The notes under the pieces were generated by a model, which searched no databases, was not told the DNA's origin, and saw only the letters and a list, made by a program, of their open reading frames with translations. A stretch of 64,000 nt of DNA, from positions 1,033,001 through 1,097,000 of the forward strand of contig JAKFAO010000004.1 of the NCBI GenBank assembly GCA_021527695.1. The letters run 5' to 3'. This document shows, in pieces, positions 20,843 to 32,566 of this stretch (position 1 is the first letter of the stretch; every line of letters begins with the position of its first letter). This DNA comes from Naematelia aurantialba (Eukaryota; Basidiomycota; Tremellomycetes; Tremellales; Naemateliaceae). Position numbers and translations under genes: made by a program.

Positions 20843-23800
20843 CTACATCCCAGCAGGGATCTCCATCCCAGCCAGAACAGAGTCGTCAATCCCATCTTCC
20901 ATCTCCGCATCCATAGCATAGTCGTCGTCGTCGACCGGCGCAACCGGTGTCAACTCTGGCAGCGTTGCTACCGTGCGCTCGATCTCTTCCTGGTCTTTCC
21001 TCTGCTTCTCTTCGATATCCTCCAAAGTCCACAACGATATGCCCGTCTGAGTATGGTCGAACGGCTGAGATATTTGACGTATAAACTTCTTCGCCAGTAA
21101 CACAGCCGTGTCTGTCGATAAATTCGAATGCTGTTCAATAATATACTGATCGATCCATCGCGGCAGCTTTTCTCGCTTATCCTTCCGTGCGAATCGCTGT
21201 CCTGCATCAGCTTCGAGGCCCCCTTGACCCGACAATGACGAAAATAGCCCACCTGGTCCGCAAACACCATGAGACCCCAGTCGGTCTTACCTCGCAAGAC
21301 ACGGCCAACACATTGAGCAGCGTGCCGCATGGCGTCGAAAGTGAGAAACTCGTTCTCTTTGATTCGATAATTATCCCGTAGGAATTCCAGCCGAGCCTTG
21401 AGGATACGAGATTCCGTGTACTGGTACGGAATCCCAAACATGATCACGGCGCGACCATAATGACTACACATTCAGCATGATAAACGCATAAACGTCCATC
21501 CAACGTACTGGTCAAAGTCGATCCCTTCGGATACCTTGCCCCGAGCCACAGACAGCAAGACAGCTCCTCGACCATTATTGCAAGCCTGATATTCGTTAAT
21601 AATCTCCTTCGGTTATTCAATAGTACCAATCTCACCTCGCGGTAATTCTTCAGCGCTATACTGGTCTCCATCGCATCTGGTGTTTCGACGAATAGCAGCT
21701 TATGCTTCCATACCTCGCTCAAGATACCCTGTCCAGATCAACTTGGTCTTGAAGATCCAAGATGAACTCACCATATCATACCAGGCCGAGACGATGGATT
21801 CCATGTACAGATAACTCGGGAAGAACGCCACGATACCGTCTGGAACAACCCTGCTCATGTCGACCAATATGCTGCCGAAATTCCGCACCACGGCTGGGTC
21901 GTTTCGAACTTCAAAGCGGGATGATATTGGAACTTGGTCGGAGCCTCGGGTGATGACCATTGGGAAGAAAGCATTGCGCGTAAGGGTCATTGGATACGAC
22001 ACCTCTTTGACGGCCTGGAACCGCAACATCTTGGGGTACATATCAAGCGGAGAAATGGTCCCGGAAGTGATGATAACCGATGAGAAGCGCTCAAAAACAG
22101 GTTGAATAGCCAGCGACGGGTCGAGACATCTATCTCTAGTCAGCTATTGCAGAGCCAACAGAGAAATTCGCGCACGTAAAGTGGAAGATCGGATTTGGCA
22201 CGGTTGCGTGCTCAGTCTCATATGGCTCGAGAATGAGCAGGAATCCGCTCTCGTAGGACGCGACAAGGGTTCCAAAACCTGCTACCTTTTGTAAGGAATA
22301 ATGTTCATCGAGGTTGGTGAGTTCCAATGTCCGAACCAGGGATGTGAGGCGTTCTGCAGCGAATCTGAAAACGGTCAGCTCGCACCTTCATCCAGATAGG
22401 GCCCTAGCGCACTTGAGAGGTCTCTTCTCGATGAAAGTTATCTCTTTCAGATGGGCCAGGAAGGATTGCGGTGTCTCGGCGACGACATGCAAGACACGCA
22501 TTCGAGTCTGCCAATATTAGTCGTTTCTAAGGGGTCACTTGACCGACTCACTTTGAGATACTCGATGAAACGCTTCAAGAAAGCGATGAAGTGTTCAGCC
22601 TTGCGGATGTTTCCAGGAACAGCTTCGTCCAACATATCCTTCGACAGAGTTAAAGAGTCGACTGCTCGAATGAGATGTGTATCACGCTCAGGTGTGTTAG
22701 CACTCACCAGGATTACTCAGCATGTCATCGTCTTCCCTTTCCTGATTCGCCTCCTGCAACCCTGCCACCAGCTTTTCATATTCATTCTGCAGCTTATCCG
22801 CGTCCGTCTTCTTCATCCTGCGCATCGGTCAGGACATGGTATCTCAAAAAAGCAGGCGCACGCACTCGTCTATCTTGTCCGCAATCTTGTTCACACTGCG
22901 CGCCGCAGAGTCAAGCATCGGTCGTGTCAGATCGATCGAGAGCGACTCAATACAAACATTATCTGAACAGCAATCAGCTGCAAGCCCAGATCCTGACAAG
23001 CGCACTGACCTATATTGTGTGCCTCGTCAAATACAACTATACTCTCCTTGCTCATCTCAGCCGAGACTTGTTCTGCGACCTTCGGGTCAAGCAAATAATG
23101 GAAGGAGTAGATGACAACGTCCAGATAGGGCAGCTTGGATGTTAGACGGTTCCGAAAGCCAGGCCTCACCATTCGTCGAATCGTGAAATATGGACAGACA
23201 CCTTTCTCCTGTCCATATCGCTTGACATCGTCCAAGGTGTACACTCCCGCAGGTATCAAATTCCCAGTTTCGTAGTTATTAAGTTCCTGCTCAAATCAGT
23301 TTCGTCGCATCATCCTCATCAGGACTCTGCTCACTTCATGAAAGCTGCACAGAGGGGTGCTGCCAGGATTTGCTCTCCCTTTCTCACAAGCAAACGCACT
23401 CGTAAGATCCCGACATCTCGAGTCGACCACTTTGCCCTTCTTTTCTTTGCTGACCTCCGGATGCAGACACAGATTTCGTCGACTACTCAAGCCGAAGAGC
23501 ACGGAAATCCTCGTCTTTGGCTCCCATCTCCATACGATATTCCATAAGACGCTTTAGCTCGGCCAGTGCCTTCTCGATCTCGGGTACGGTACGGGAGCAG
23601 TAGATGAGTTTCCGTTTGCTGGGGTAGAACTGTGAAGCACATATTTAGCTAATCCAAGATAACGAGGAGAGAAGATAGCATACCTGCATGTAGGAGACGA
23701 TGAGAGATAGCAGAGAGACGGTCTTTCCAGTCCCGGACGGCATCTCGAGCACACAGTGACCCTAGACAAGGGATTAGCTTCGCTGAATGCGAGGAGCTGG

Positions 23801-24079
23801 GTACCAACATTGTTGTCTAAAGTCTCCTTCAAGTCGCACATATATGAAAACTGCTCTGTGAAGTGTCAGGCTACTGCATTACCAACGACCGTCTGCTTGG
23901 GGAACTTCCTCTAGTGAAAGAAGGAGGTCCCTCGATCTTACAAACGGACCGCCACCTCGATAGACCACTGACCTGGGTATATTCTGTCAAGTGTTCTTCA
24001 GCGCTGTACCCATTATGCTGCTGGATACTCACCTGTCATACGGGAACAAGACAGGGAGGTCCCCTATCATGAACCTCAT
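20843..24079 (-). CDS. RAD3: TFIIH DNA helicase Rad3/XPD, 17 exons, with one +1 frame break
   Basis: 5'-3' helicase of TFIIH, used in transcription start and nucleotide excision repair. About 803 aa if one base is skipped. Seen: [16 protein letters not shown] start, Walker [15 protein letters not shown], four iron-sulfur cysteines (NLCLH, DSRCRD, TPLCSF, GVCPYF), DEAH box ([10 protein letters not shown]), [16 protein letters not shown] in the arch, [32 protein letters not shown] and [20 protein letters not shown]. Exons from the start: 24033-24079, 23973-23983, 23809-23855, 23684-23761, 23335-23629, 23170-23286, 23010-23133, 22866-22962, 22708-22817, 22552-22661, 22413-22507, 22176-22364, 21772-22129, 21636-21728, 21509-21585, 21253-21463, 20843-21196. 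Exon 2 has only 11 nt. In exon 5, near 23494, the reading frame shifts by one base at CTT CGG C between conserved DFRAL and GLSSRRNLC; without the shift a TAG follows at once. Confidence 0.93.
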
Positions 24080-24612
24080 CCTGCCCAGAGCGAGTGTGTA
24101 CAGGTAGTTGGAACAAAAGCTTTAAAGGCTGCACTCGAGTTGAGTGGACCGTGGTGTGGGGCCCCGCGCTGATGCGTCGCGTGGTTCCGTTGTCTTGAGA
24201 TCTCTTATACCGCTACGTAGTCCGCAGTGCATCTGCTCCATTGATATATTGTTGTAAAAGGTCTTCTGTCCATAGCACCCACACATTGCGCTCCAACGAC
24301 TCGTCTCCTCATTTCAAGCCCACCCCATCCCTTGGACGCTATCCGAGGAGGTGTGTACACCACCACTGGGCTCCTCCTCGCTGGGTACCCCGATCGCTCT
24401 CGCCTAATTGCAAAGGACCGTCCAGCCCGAAGGGAGGCCGGTGAAGTCACCAGTCAGCATCGGCCTGGGTGGGGTCAGCTAGGACCGCTCAAAAAAGTTT
24501 CGGTCACCACGCTGTCCCCTCATCTACTCGTCTCGCTGGCGTTCCCCCTTATACTACTTCGACAGTTGGACAGCTAAACATCGAGCACGGGCAACTGTCT
24601 TATACAGCAAAA
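24080..24612. promoter_or_regulatory. RAD3/ABC transporter divergent intergenic region
   Basis: 533 bp between divergent start codons. No gene or repeat was seen; it probably holds both promoters. Confidence 0.4.
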
Positions 24613-27600
24613 ATGTCCGAGGTACTCAGCTATCTGCGCCTGCTCGAGCCCCTCTTCCTTCTATTCCCCTTGTTGAGCCTTGTGCCTAAACCCCCGGCTC
24701 CACCGCCTGAGCTTCCTGGCATTCGCCCCGTGACTGTCCGGATCATCACGCCCCGGCGCGGCCTGATCCTCACGCTCTTGTGCTTGCTGGCTTTTACCCT
24801 GTGCCTCGATGCGGTCGCTCTCGTCGTGCGAATGCTTATTGCGAAGGACACTTTGTCTGGACTCGGTTTGTTTGCCAATGTGGTCTTCGTTCTTGGCGGA
24901 TTTGTCTTGTGGAGCCTGGCTGCCATCGTTGTGGAGTGGAGGGCTAGATGGGGAGACAGAGCGGTGGTCATGTTGGCGACCCTCGGCCTGGTCTTTGAGG
25001 TTCCAAGCTTGGTGTATATCGTTCTGAACGAGACACAAAGTCGTAAGTGGGCATTGTTGGGTCGTCATACTGTCCTGACACCCGCTGCAGATGGGAAGTA
25101 CAAGCTGTTTTCTATATTGTCAATCCCCCCTTCGGCACTGCGTCTATTGTTGTTCCCTATCCTACTCGTGGCTCTTGCCAGCCCAATTATCCGATTTGAA
25201 CCCGCCGACGAACGCACTTCCCTTCTCGCCAGCTCCGATACTGAAGGAGAGTCTTCCGAGCCTCGCGGCCGTCAAGCATACGGGACATTCCCCAACGGTG
25301 AAAATAATGAAAATACTGTCAAGCCCGATGGGTCCCGCTCCTCCAGCCAGCCGCCAGCCACTGGGACGACCACACCAGCACCGAACAAGCAACCGATCAA
25401 GATCCCAAAGGCGCTTGGTGAAGTCAAGAAAGAAGAAAAGCCTCTCGAATGGCGTCAGACGCTAGCTCGACTGAAGAAGTTATCCCCCCATCTTTGGCCA
25501 TCTACTAGCCCCAAGCTTCAGTTCTTTTGCGTATTGTGCATGATCAGCCTCGCGGTCACTCGAGTACTTCAACCGTTGCAACCTCTCGCCCTTGGTGGTA
25601 TTGTCCGCAGCCTTACGCAAGCGCAGCAAGGAGTACCCACCTCGCCGTGGCTCCCCTTTGCCGCGTACTTTGTCATCCGGTTACTCATATCCAGCTCGGG
25701 TGTCCTGTCTTTCGTGCAAAACCGACTATGGGTCCCAGTCTCCCAATACACGGACCGTGAGATGATGCTCATGTGCTTCAACCATCTCCTTAACTTATCT
25801 CTGGCATATCACACAAAGCGCAATACCGGCGAAGTACTCAAGGTCATCGATCGCGGCAGTGCTTTGAACAGTCTGTTCCAGGTCATGCTCTTCACGGCCA
25901 TTCCGACGCTCTTCGACATCGTCATCGCATTTGGGGTGTTCTTCTACCTCTATGGCGGTTTGCTTGCCGTCTTGACCTTCAGTGTCATGCTTGCGTACGT
26001 TGCAGTCTCAGTCACGATGACTCAGTGGCGTGTCGCGACTAGGCGAATTCTCGTGGAAAAGGATGTGAAGCAGCGTGGCATCGTCTCGGACGTCCTCACC
26101 AACTGGGAGTCGGTCAAGTACTTTACCGCCGAACAACGTGAACAGGCACGATTCAAAGACGCCATCCTCTCATACCAAGACACCGAAGCCAAATGGCAGA
26201 TCAGCTATCAGCTGCTGTTTCTGATCCAGACCTTCCTATTGTCGCTTGGTCTCATGGCTGGCTCGCTGATCATCGCCTTTCGTGCTCTGCGAGGTGAGGC
26301 CGACGCTGCTCAGTTTGTCGTCTTCACCCAGTATTTTATGCAGCTGTCGGGACCTCTGGATCGACTTGGCTGGCTCTACCGCCAGCTGAGCCAGAATGCA
26401 ACCGACGCCGAAAAGATGTTTACGCTGTTGGCTCAACCTACCGAGGTTGTCGATCACCCTGATGCCAAGGATCTCGTCGTTACGGACGGTATCATCGAAT
26501 TTGAGAATGTCCGATTCTCCTACGGTGGCGAGGTTGAGGCTCTCAAGGGTGTGTCCTTCAGAATTGGCAAAGGGCAGAGCATGGCCTTGGTAGGCGAGAG
26601 TGGATCAGGCAAGTCGACGATTCTCCGCTTGCTGTATCGCTTCTACGACATCACCTCGGGACGAATTCTAATTGACGGGCAAGATATTTCGCGCGTCACC
26701 CAGTTATCTCTTCGTCGTGCGATTGGTATTGTCCCGCAAGATAGCGTGTTGTGGAACGATACTATCGGTGCAAACATCAGCTACGGTAAAGAAGGCGCTA
26801 GCGACGAGGAGATCATCACTGCTGCGAAAGCTGCGAGGCTACATGAGCGTATCATGAGCTTTCCGGAAGAGTATGCCACGATTGTTGGAGAACGGGGAGT
26901 GAGGTTGAGCGGCGGCGAAAAGCAGCGAGTCAGCTTGGCTCGAATGTTTCTCAAGTCACCGGCTATCTTGGTGAGCTGGATCTGCGTCTTGAGTGGTGGA
27001 GCGTTGGCTCACAGTTTAGGTGCTCGACGAAGCTACCTCGGCACTAGATACCGAGACAGAACGAGAGATTCAGAAAGCGCTTGCAGACCTTGTAAGTAGC
27101 CTCTTTATGTGTGTGGTGGGGCTGAATGTCTGTTCCAGGCGAAGAATCGAAGTAGTCTGTCCATCGCGCATAGATTGTCGACAATTATCAACTCTGATCA
27201 AATTGTGGTTATGAAAGACGGAGCAGTGATCGAGAATGGGACGTATAAGGAGCTTCTTGAGCTGGACGGAGCTTTTGCCAGCATGTGAGTTTACCTTCGT
27301 AGCTTCTTATCAGTTGGTGGATGCTTATTCAACCTTCAGGTGGAAGAAACAGATTTTTACCGAAGCCGAAATCGTGGCGCAAGCGCAGGGCATCGCACCT
27401 CAAGACGCGCTCATAGAGCTCGAGGATGCCACCGAGGCGGCGAACGATGCCTCGCAGGACAAAGAGGACGACGTTCCAAAGCCGAGCTTGAGCGAGCCGG
27501 ATATCGTGGGCGAGGGCGGGACGGGGTTCTCAGTAGAAGTCTCAGATTATCAAAGAGCAGCTGCTGGGTTCCCGGTGGACGAGACTGCAAAAAGCGCGGA

Positions 27601-28441
27601 AGGAACAGCTGGGCCTGGGCAGGTGATGGAAAGCATTGGAGAGGAGTCGCATAGTCTTGACCAAGCACAAGACAGCTCAACGAATTCAAATGGACCGGAA
27701 GAGAAGGCAGATGAGGATTCGCCTTCGGCGGAGCAGACCACCTCGACGTCGACTGCGCCTAACGACAATCCTCCTCCTGGTGGGCAAGAGGCAACCCCCG
27801 TCTCCTATGCCGAGGCGGTGAAAACTTCGACCGAGCCAACGCGTCCGGATTCTGCTGAACCCGTGGATTCGGCTGCCCCGGCCCAGCAAGCTGAACACGA
27901 AGCTGAACAAGCGGAAGGCGCCTCGACATCCACACCAGCTAAGAGCGACGCCTGGGCTGCGGACGCTTTGACACCCAGCCCCACCGCTACCGTTACTCCA
28001 GAAAATCGCAACGCGCCCGTAGCCTTCCCCGCCCATCCGCCCGTCGCGCGCATGCCGACCTCGCAGTCCCAGCGGTCTGGACTATCCTCGCGCTCCCAAT
28101 CCGCGTCTGATGTCCTTGACGATGGCCCCGAGTCGAGCAAGGATGCGGGTGGGGGCGGCAGAGACAAAGACAAGGAGAAGCGCCGGAACCGGCTCAGTTC
28201 TATCAAAGGCTTTGTGCGCCGTATCTCCGACCAGGGGGTTGCGCGCTCGCCTAGTCTCGGCGGCGGCGGCGGCGGGGGAAAGAGCCCTGCGACTCCTGTG
28301 ACTCCCGGCGAGGCGAACGAGGCGACACCGTCGTTGGCCCGTGGCCCGAGTGGGTCGACTACCCCGACCCCGTCAGCCAACGCCAACGCCAACGACGATG
28401 GCAAGCGCACGAAACGCCTGTCCATGCAAAAGGGCAAATAG
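24613..28441 (+). CDS. HMT1-type half-size ABC transporter (vacuolar/organellar), 5 exons
   Basis: ABCB-type half transporter of the ATM1/HMT1 group, which moves metal-thiol or glutathione conjugates across vacuolar or organelle membranes. About 1209 aa. An extra N-terminal membrane domain (roughly five hydrophobic segments, residues 1-190) is followed by a charged linker, the six-helix ABC domain (about 300-600; VPVSQYTDREMMLMCFNHLL, NTGEVLKVIDRG) and the nucleotide-binding domain. That domain has Walker A GESGSGKST, Q-loop VPQDSVLWND, signature LSGGEKQRVSLARM, Walker B ILVLDEATSALD (completed by splicing) and IAHRLST. A long tail (about 345 residues) of acidic, S/T/P-rich low complexity ends in basic KRTKRLSMQKGK and is not usual for the family. 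Exons: 24613-25042, 25091-26970, 27020-27091, 27139-27284, 27340-28441. The substrate is inferred only from family. Confidence 0.92.
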
Positions 28442-28856
28442 GCCCAGCCGAAAAGTAGTCTACTCGACGCTGCCAAGGAACGAAAGATCGATCCATCGAA
28501 ATCAATCAGGTGGTTGGACAGGTCTTGTCGGACGGTCCTGGACGGTATGACGGACACTTTGTTGCTTTATTTGCACCGCTTGTGCCTGTGGTGCTGTGCT
28601 TGTAACTGGTATGGGTGCGTGTGTCTTGGACACTGATTCTACACTTGATTATGGACGTACACTGTAATAATGCATATTCTAATTTCTTGTGTTCCGAGGC
28701 TTCTATTTTCTTGTGTTCTAAAGGCTCTGAATCCTCCTCCACGTACAGTACGTAGGTATGTTAGGCAGTGGAATGTGTCCTGATGCATGTACAGTACGAT
28801 GCTTAGTTTTTGAATGAGGAAGGCGCGTCTTTTCGATCTACTGTCTACTCTCCCAT
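28442..28856. other. Convergent spacer ABC transporter / GPI13
   Basis: 415 bp between two convergent stops, likely two 3' UTRs. No gene was recognised. Confidence 0.4.
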
Positions 28857-31800
28857 CTAGATGCTTTCACAGCGGAATGTCTTGCGGACCTTCCAGCTGG
28901 TCAGCCTGAGCCCGACTCCGACTCCCAGCAACACCATCACATCCACAACGAGCAACGTGCAGCCGGCCAACATGAATCTCGGGGCGAACACCTTCCAAAC
29001 CATGAGGTGCCGCCTGAGCCATGCTGCGCAGATGGCCGACGCAAACGTCACCCCCGTGTGGTAGGTTACGAACGCGAGTGCCAGCTGCAGCGCGTGCGCG
29101 AGTACCGGGATGTTGCCCGAGGGAATGGGCGAGACGTTCCATACCGCCAACAGAGGGACCGCCAGCGCCGACAGCGCAAAGAGTCCCCAAGTGTTGACGA
29201 TCACCAGCAGCGGGGAGAAGGGGTAGGTGACGCTTTGGAAGCCGACAAAGGCCGCTTTCCACTGGATGGACGTGAGCACCGCCTGATGCCCGGTCGCGAA
29301 GAAGCCGACGAACCCCAGCAAAGCGAGTGGGACGGCGTCGGTGAACGCGGGGCGGACGACGGTGGTGGAGCTAGAGCCGGGCTCGAACGCGCCCGGCGAG
29401 GCCGACGAGGCGAAGGCGTGGCGCATGATGATGGCGTCTCGGCGCGTATCGATGAGCTCGAGCAGCATCAGTATGGCGAGGAGGATGGCCGACGCGGTGA
29501 TCTGCGCCATGGGCTGAAGCACCAGGTGCACCAGGCCAAATGGGGCGAGAAGAAAGAGGAGGTAGCTGGATCCAAAGGCGTTGGCGAAACCTAGCACTGT
29601 GACCGCCTTGTCGTCTCCCGTCTGGTCCGGATCGCGTATCACCTCGAGACACAGCCCGCTCGTCAAGATGGTGTAAGGGAGAGCGAGGGTGCTAGCCGTC
29701 ATTGACAAGCGGGCAATCCACAGCCTCGACATGATGATGATGCGCACGAGGTGCGGCTGTGTCTTCTCCCATGTCTCGACGAATTCGAGCACCCAGTAGA
29801 TGGCATTCGCAGTGAGCACGGCCCGCCACGCAGTGCCGATGAAGTACCGCGCTGGTCCGCCGAGAGACTTTGACCGGCCGAGTAACAGGCCAAGGGCCCT
29901 GGGGAGCTGTAGGCCGAGCGGGATGATGGCAATCAGTGCCCATGGAGGTGCGGTTGGCGTCGACCCAGAGTAAAACGTCACCCGGCAGAACGGCTGCTGC
30001 TCCTCTCGACATATGGTGACTGTACCGACGAGCCTGAGAGTGACGGCATAGACGAGGGAGAGGCCGATGATGCGTAGTCGCATGTCGGCTGTTGGAGCAA
30101 GAAGGGCCTTGAGAAGGTATATCAGAACGACGGTGACGGAGAGGAAGACGACCATGCGGTCTTCCCACATGATGAATGAGTTTGATCCAAACGACACGGC
30201 GTGTGCCAGCAGTACCAACGGACCTATTGCACGCTCGATCTGCCAGGTCTTGAAGGACGGACGGCGGAGATTGACCAGCAACGGTACGACCAGTATGACC
30301 TCGGACACCAAGACGATCCCAACGACTCCAGCCTGGATTCCCTCGAAGACGCTGCGGGTATATCCACCGTACAGGGCGGCCGCCAGAATGCCCAGCGGCA
30401 CAGCAGTCATCATAGCGGTTTCGAGAGCAACTGAGGCATACGCGTTCCAAGCAGGCCCACTGTTTCGGATCCCGCGATACAGACTGATGAGCATGGGTAT
30501 ACTGAGTCCCAGCACGAGACTGCCGATGAGAATGAGGTGGACGGAAAATTGGGCCCACAGCGCACGTAGCTGTGAGAGAGCGACTACAGCAAATTCTCGA
30601 TGCGTTGTGATTGAATGCAGTAAGGCGGCGTCGAGCTTGACCTTTGCCGCATTGTCGGACGCTGAACCTGTCTTCAGCCACTCGGATAAGGCTCTCTTCG
30701 CGGTGGGTTCCGCATCTGCGATCTTGTCAATCAATCTCGTGGCTGCTTTGGCCTTGGACCACGACCCTGCAAGTCGACCCTTGATTCCCTTGTCCCCATA
30801 TTCGTCCACATATCGCATAATTTGCTCCGCGTTGATCCGCGTCGCTAGTTCCAGTCGTCCCATGTCAGAGCCAAAGCACTCGGGAATGATGGTGCCGAGG
30901 TTGTTGAATGGAATCGGGACGCCCAGCAAGAGCGCAAGGGTGGGCACGAGATCGATCTGATTGACCTGACGAAGAGGGACGCTCGAGCCGGGGAAGGTAT
31001 ACGTCGGTCTTGCGCTGACAAGCCGCGGATCCTCTTGTCCACCTATCAGAGGCACACCCTTCGAGTACAGCCACAAGGCTGCTGCCGTCTCCAAGTCCGA
31101 GTCTCCCCCATGGTTGCCTTTGCTGTCCATACCATGGTCCCCCAACAGCACCAACAATGTGTCGTCGTCCATCAACTTCACAACGTCACGCAGCACTTGG
31201 TCCATCTGCTCCAGCTTGATTCGCATGGTATCTCTCTCTGGGCCAACACGATGGCCCACATGGTCGACCCCCAGAAAGTGCCCTATCAAGACATCCCAGC
31301 TGGACGCGTTGTCCGGGTGCATGTAAGGGAAGATATTATCAATGACGCCGTTGTCGACCGTGTGGAGATCCTCGACATTGAAAGAATCGAATGGGTGGGA
31401 GAAGGCGAACGAATCGGGGAACAGGCTGAGCCATGTGTCGTCGCCCATGAACCCGACCTTCTTTCCTGCCTCTACCAGCTGCGAGATGATCGAGTCCTCC
31501 TCGATAGCGGTCGACGCGAAGTTGGAGCCCGCATCAACAAAAGTGGGAAGAGAGCCCGTGGTGAACCCCTTGATACGCTGCATAGTCGTTGTGGGAGGGT
31601 CAGAATAGCCGTTGAGGATGATAGAATGGCCCGGTTGGGATGCTGTAAGTTCCGCGGGAAGAGTGAGCACACCATGGTGGAACGCTGAAGGGGGGCTGGG
31701 GAGATGTGGAGAGATAAAGTCGGTACGCAATGCGTCGATAACGAGGATGATGGCCTTGGAGTGAGTCGCCGGTAATGGCGCAGGGTGATCGAGGGTGTAA

Positions 31801-32024
31801 GGTGGGGTAGTGATTGGAATGGCGACTCTTGTGAGCAGAAAGCCTTTTGTGAAGATGTACAGCCCGACAAGGTGCACCACCAAGACGTAGACAAGCACCA
31901 GACTTGCTAGGTTGGCTCGAGATAGGCTGGGGACGAATACGGCCCGTGTCGCGGTAGGCTTGGCACGAGGCCGCTGTACCGCGGTCGCGCTGGCCTCTTC
32001 GGCAGGAGCAGCCTTCGCGGACAT
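28857..32024 (-). CDS. GPI13: GPI ethanolamine-phosphate transferase 3 (Gpi13/PIG-O), intronless
   Basis: Adds ethanolamine phosphate to the third mannose of the GPI precursor in the ER; this phosphate later links to the protein. One unbroken ORF of about 1055 aa, the normal size. The start used is MSAKAAP (32024); an upstream in-frame ATG lies at 32117. Seen: first transmembrane helix and FTKGFLLTR (the PIG-O mark), then the luminal alkaline-phosphatase-like domain with LVIDALRTDFISP, GSLPTFVDAGSNF (nucleophile Thr), EEDSIISQL, GDDTWLSLFPD, HFLGVDHVGHRVGP and LLGDHGMDSKGNHGG (metal-binding Asp/His). A long set of C-terminal membrane helices follows. It is the only host protein-coding gene in the window resolved as intronless. 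Confidence 0.95.
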   Translation of the reverse strand: MSAKAAPAEEASATAVQRPRAKPTATRAVFVPSLSRANLASLVLVYVLVVHLVGLYIFTKGFLLTRVAIPITTPPYTLDHPAPLPATHSKAIILVIDALRTDFISPHLPSPPSAFHHGVLTLPAELTASQPGHSIILNGYSDPPTTTMQRIKGFTTGSLPTFVDAGSNFASTAIEEDSIISQLVEAGKKVGFMGDDTWLSLFPDSFAFSHPFDSFNVEDLHTVDNGVIDNIFPYMHPDNASSWDVLIGHFLGVDHVGHRVGPERDTMRIKLEQMDQVLRDVVKLMDDDTLLVLLGDHGMDSKGNHGGDSDLETAAALWLYSKGVPLIGGQEDPRLVSARPTYTFPGSSVPLRQVNQIDLVPTLALLLGVPIPFNNLGTIIPECFGSDMGRLELATRINAEQIMRYVDEYGDKGIKGRLAGSWSKAKAATRLIDKIADAEPTAKRALSEWLKTGSASDNAAKVKLDAALLHSITTHREFAVVALSQLRALWAQFSVHLILIGSLVLGLSIPMLISLYRGIRNSGPAWNAYASVALETAMMTAVPLGILAAALYGGYTRSVFEGIQAGVVGIVLVSEVILVVPLLVNLRRPSFKTWQIERAIGPLVLLAHAVSFGSNSFIMWEDRMVVFLSVTVVLIYLLKALLAPTADMRLRIIGLSLVYAVTLRLVGTVTICREEQQPFCRVTFYSGSTPTAPPWALIAIIPLGLQLPRALGLLLGRSKSLGGPARYFIGTAWRAVLTANAIYWVLEFVETWEKTQPHLVRIIIMSRLWIARLSMTASTLALPYTILTSGLCLEVIRDPDQTGDDKAVTVLGFANAFGSSYLLFLLAPFGLVHLVLQPMAQITASAILLAILMLLELIDTRRDAIIMRHAFASSASPGAFEPGSSSTTVVRPAFTDAVPLALLGFVGFFATGHQAVLTSIQWKAAFVGFQSVTYPFSPLLVIVNTWGLFALSALAVPLLAVWNVSPIPSGNIPVLAHALQLALAFVTYHTGVTFASAICAAWLRRHLMVWKVFAPRFMLAGCTLLVVDVMVLLGVGVGLRLTSWKVRKTFRCESI

Positions 32025-32466
32025 GGCGTCTATCTCGATCAGCATACACCCCCTAGGGCAGAGTCCGACATGCAATGCTTTCATGCATGGCTCACGTATT
32101 ACCGAAGGCTCAAGCACATGACGATAAAGTCAGAGGGGTCGCTCGTTGATAAATCTGACAAAACGTCTGCTAGGCGACGGAACGGCTGATATTTTGACGC
32201 GAGTGGCTTTTTATTCTCGTTTGGCGCACAACCGACCCGCGTTCTCCGTAGTAAGCGAGGGCTGCATCCCTGTCTGAAGCTGCTATGTCGTGCTACTCGT
32301 CCCAGAGGATTAGTTCCTCGCTGCCTTCGACACTATGCCGGCTCCAACAGTCAGTTCTCCACATAGGAGAACAAGGAACGAGGGATTACCTGCTGAAAGA
32401 ACAAAAATGGGGGCGAAGGACTTGTGCTGAATATAGTATGGGATTCAGTTTTTGACCAGTAAAGTA

Positions 32467-32498
<32 letters not shown>

Positions 32499-32566
32499 GC
32501 TTCGCTTTGCACGAGAAAGCATAGCCAAGGAGAAGTGGGACTTCACTGGGAAACGACGCGAACGAC
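32025..32566. other. GPI13 upstream region with (TTAC)n
   Basis: 542 bp between GPI13 and the retrotransposon frame. It should hold the GPI13 promoter. A (ttac) tetranucleotide run of about nine copies lies at 32465-32500, just before the element's long ORF. The element's true 5' end may be inside this stretch. Confidence 0.5.

Noticed and set aside
23483..23502. A GT...AG pair in RAD3 exon 5 that might be an intron removing the frame break
   Set aside because: It is only 20 nt, too short for splicing, and its removal leaves the wrong frame and deletes conserved residues.
29692..30681. 329-codon minus-strand ORF within GPI13 in another frame
   Set aside because: It overlaps the transmembrane part of GPI13 in a different frame and has no conserved motif.
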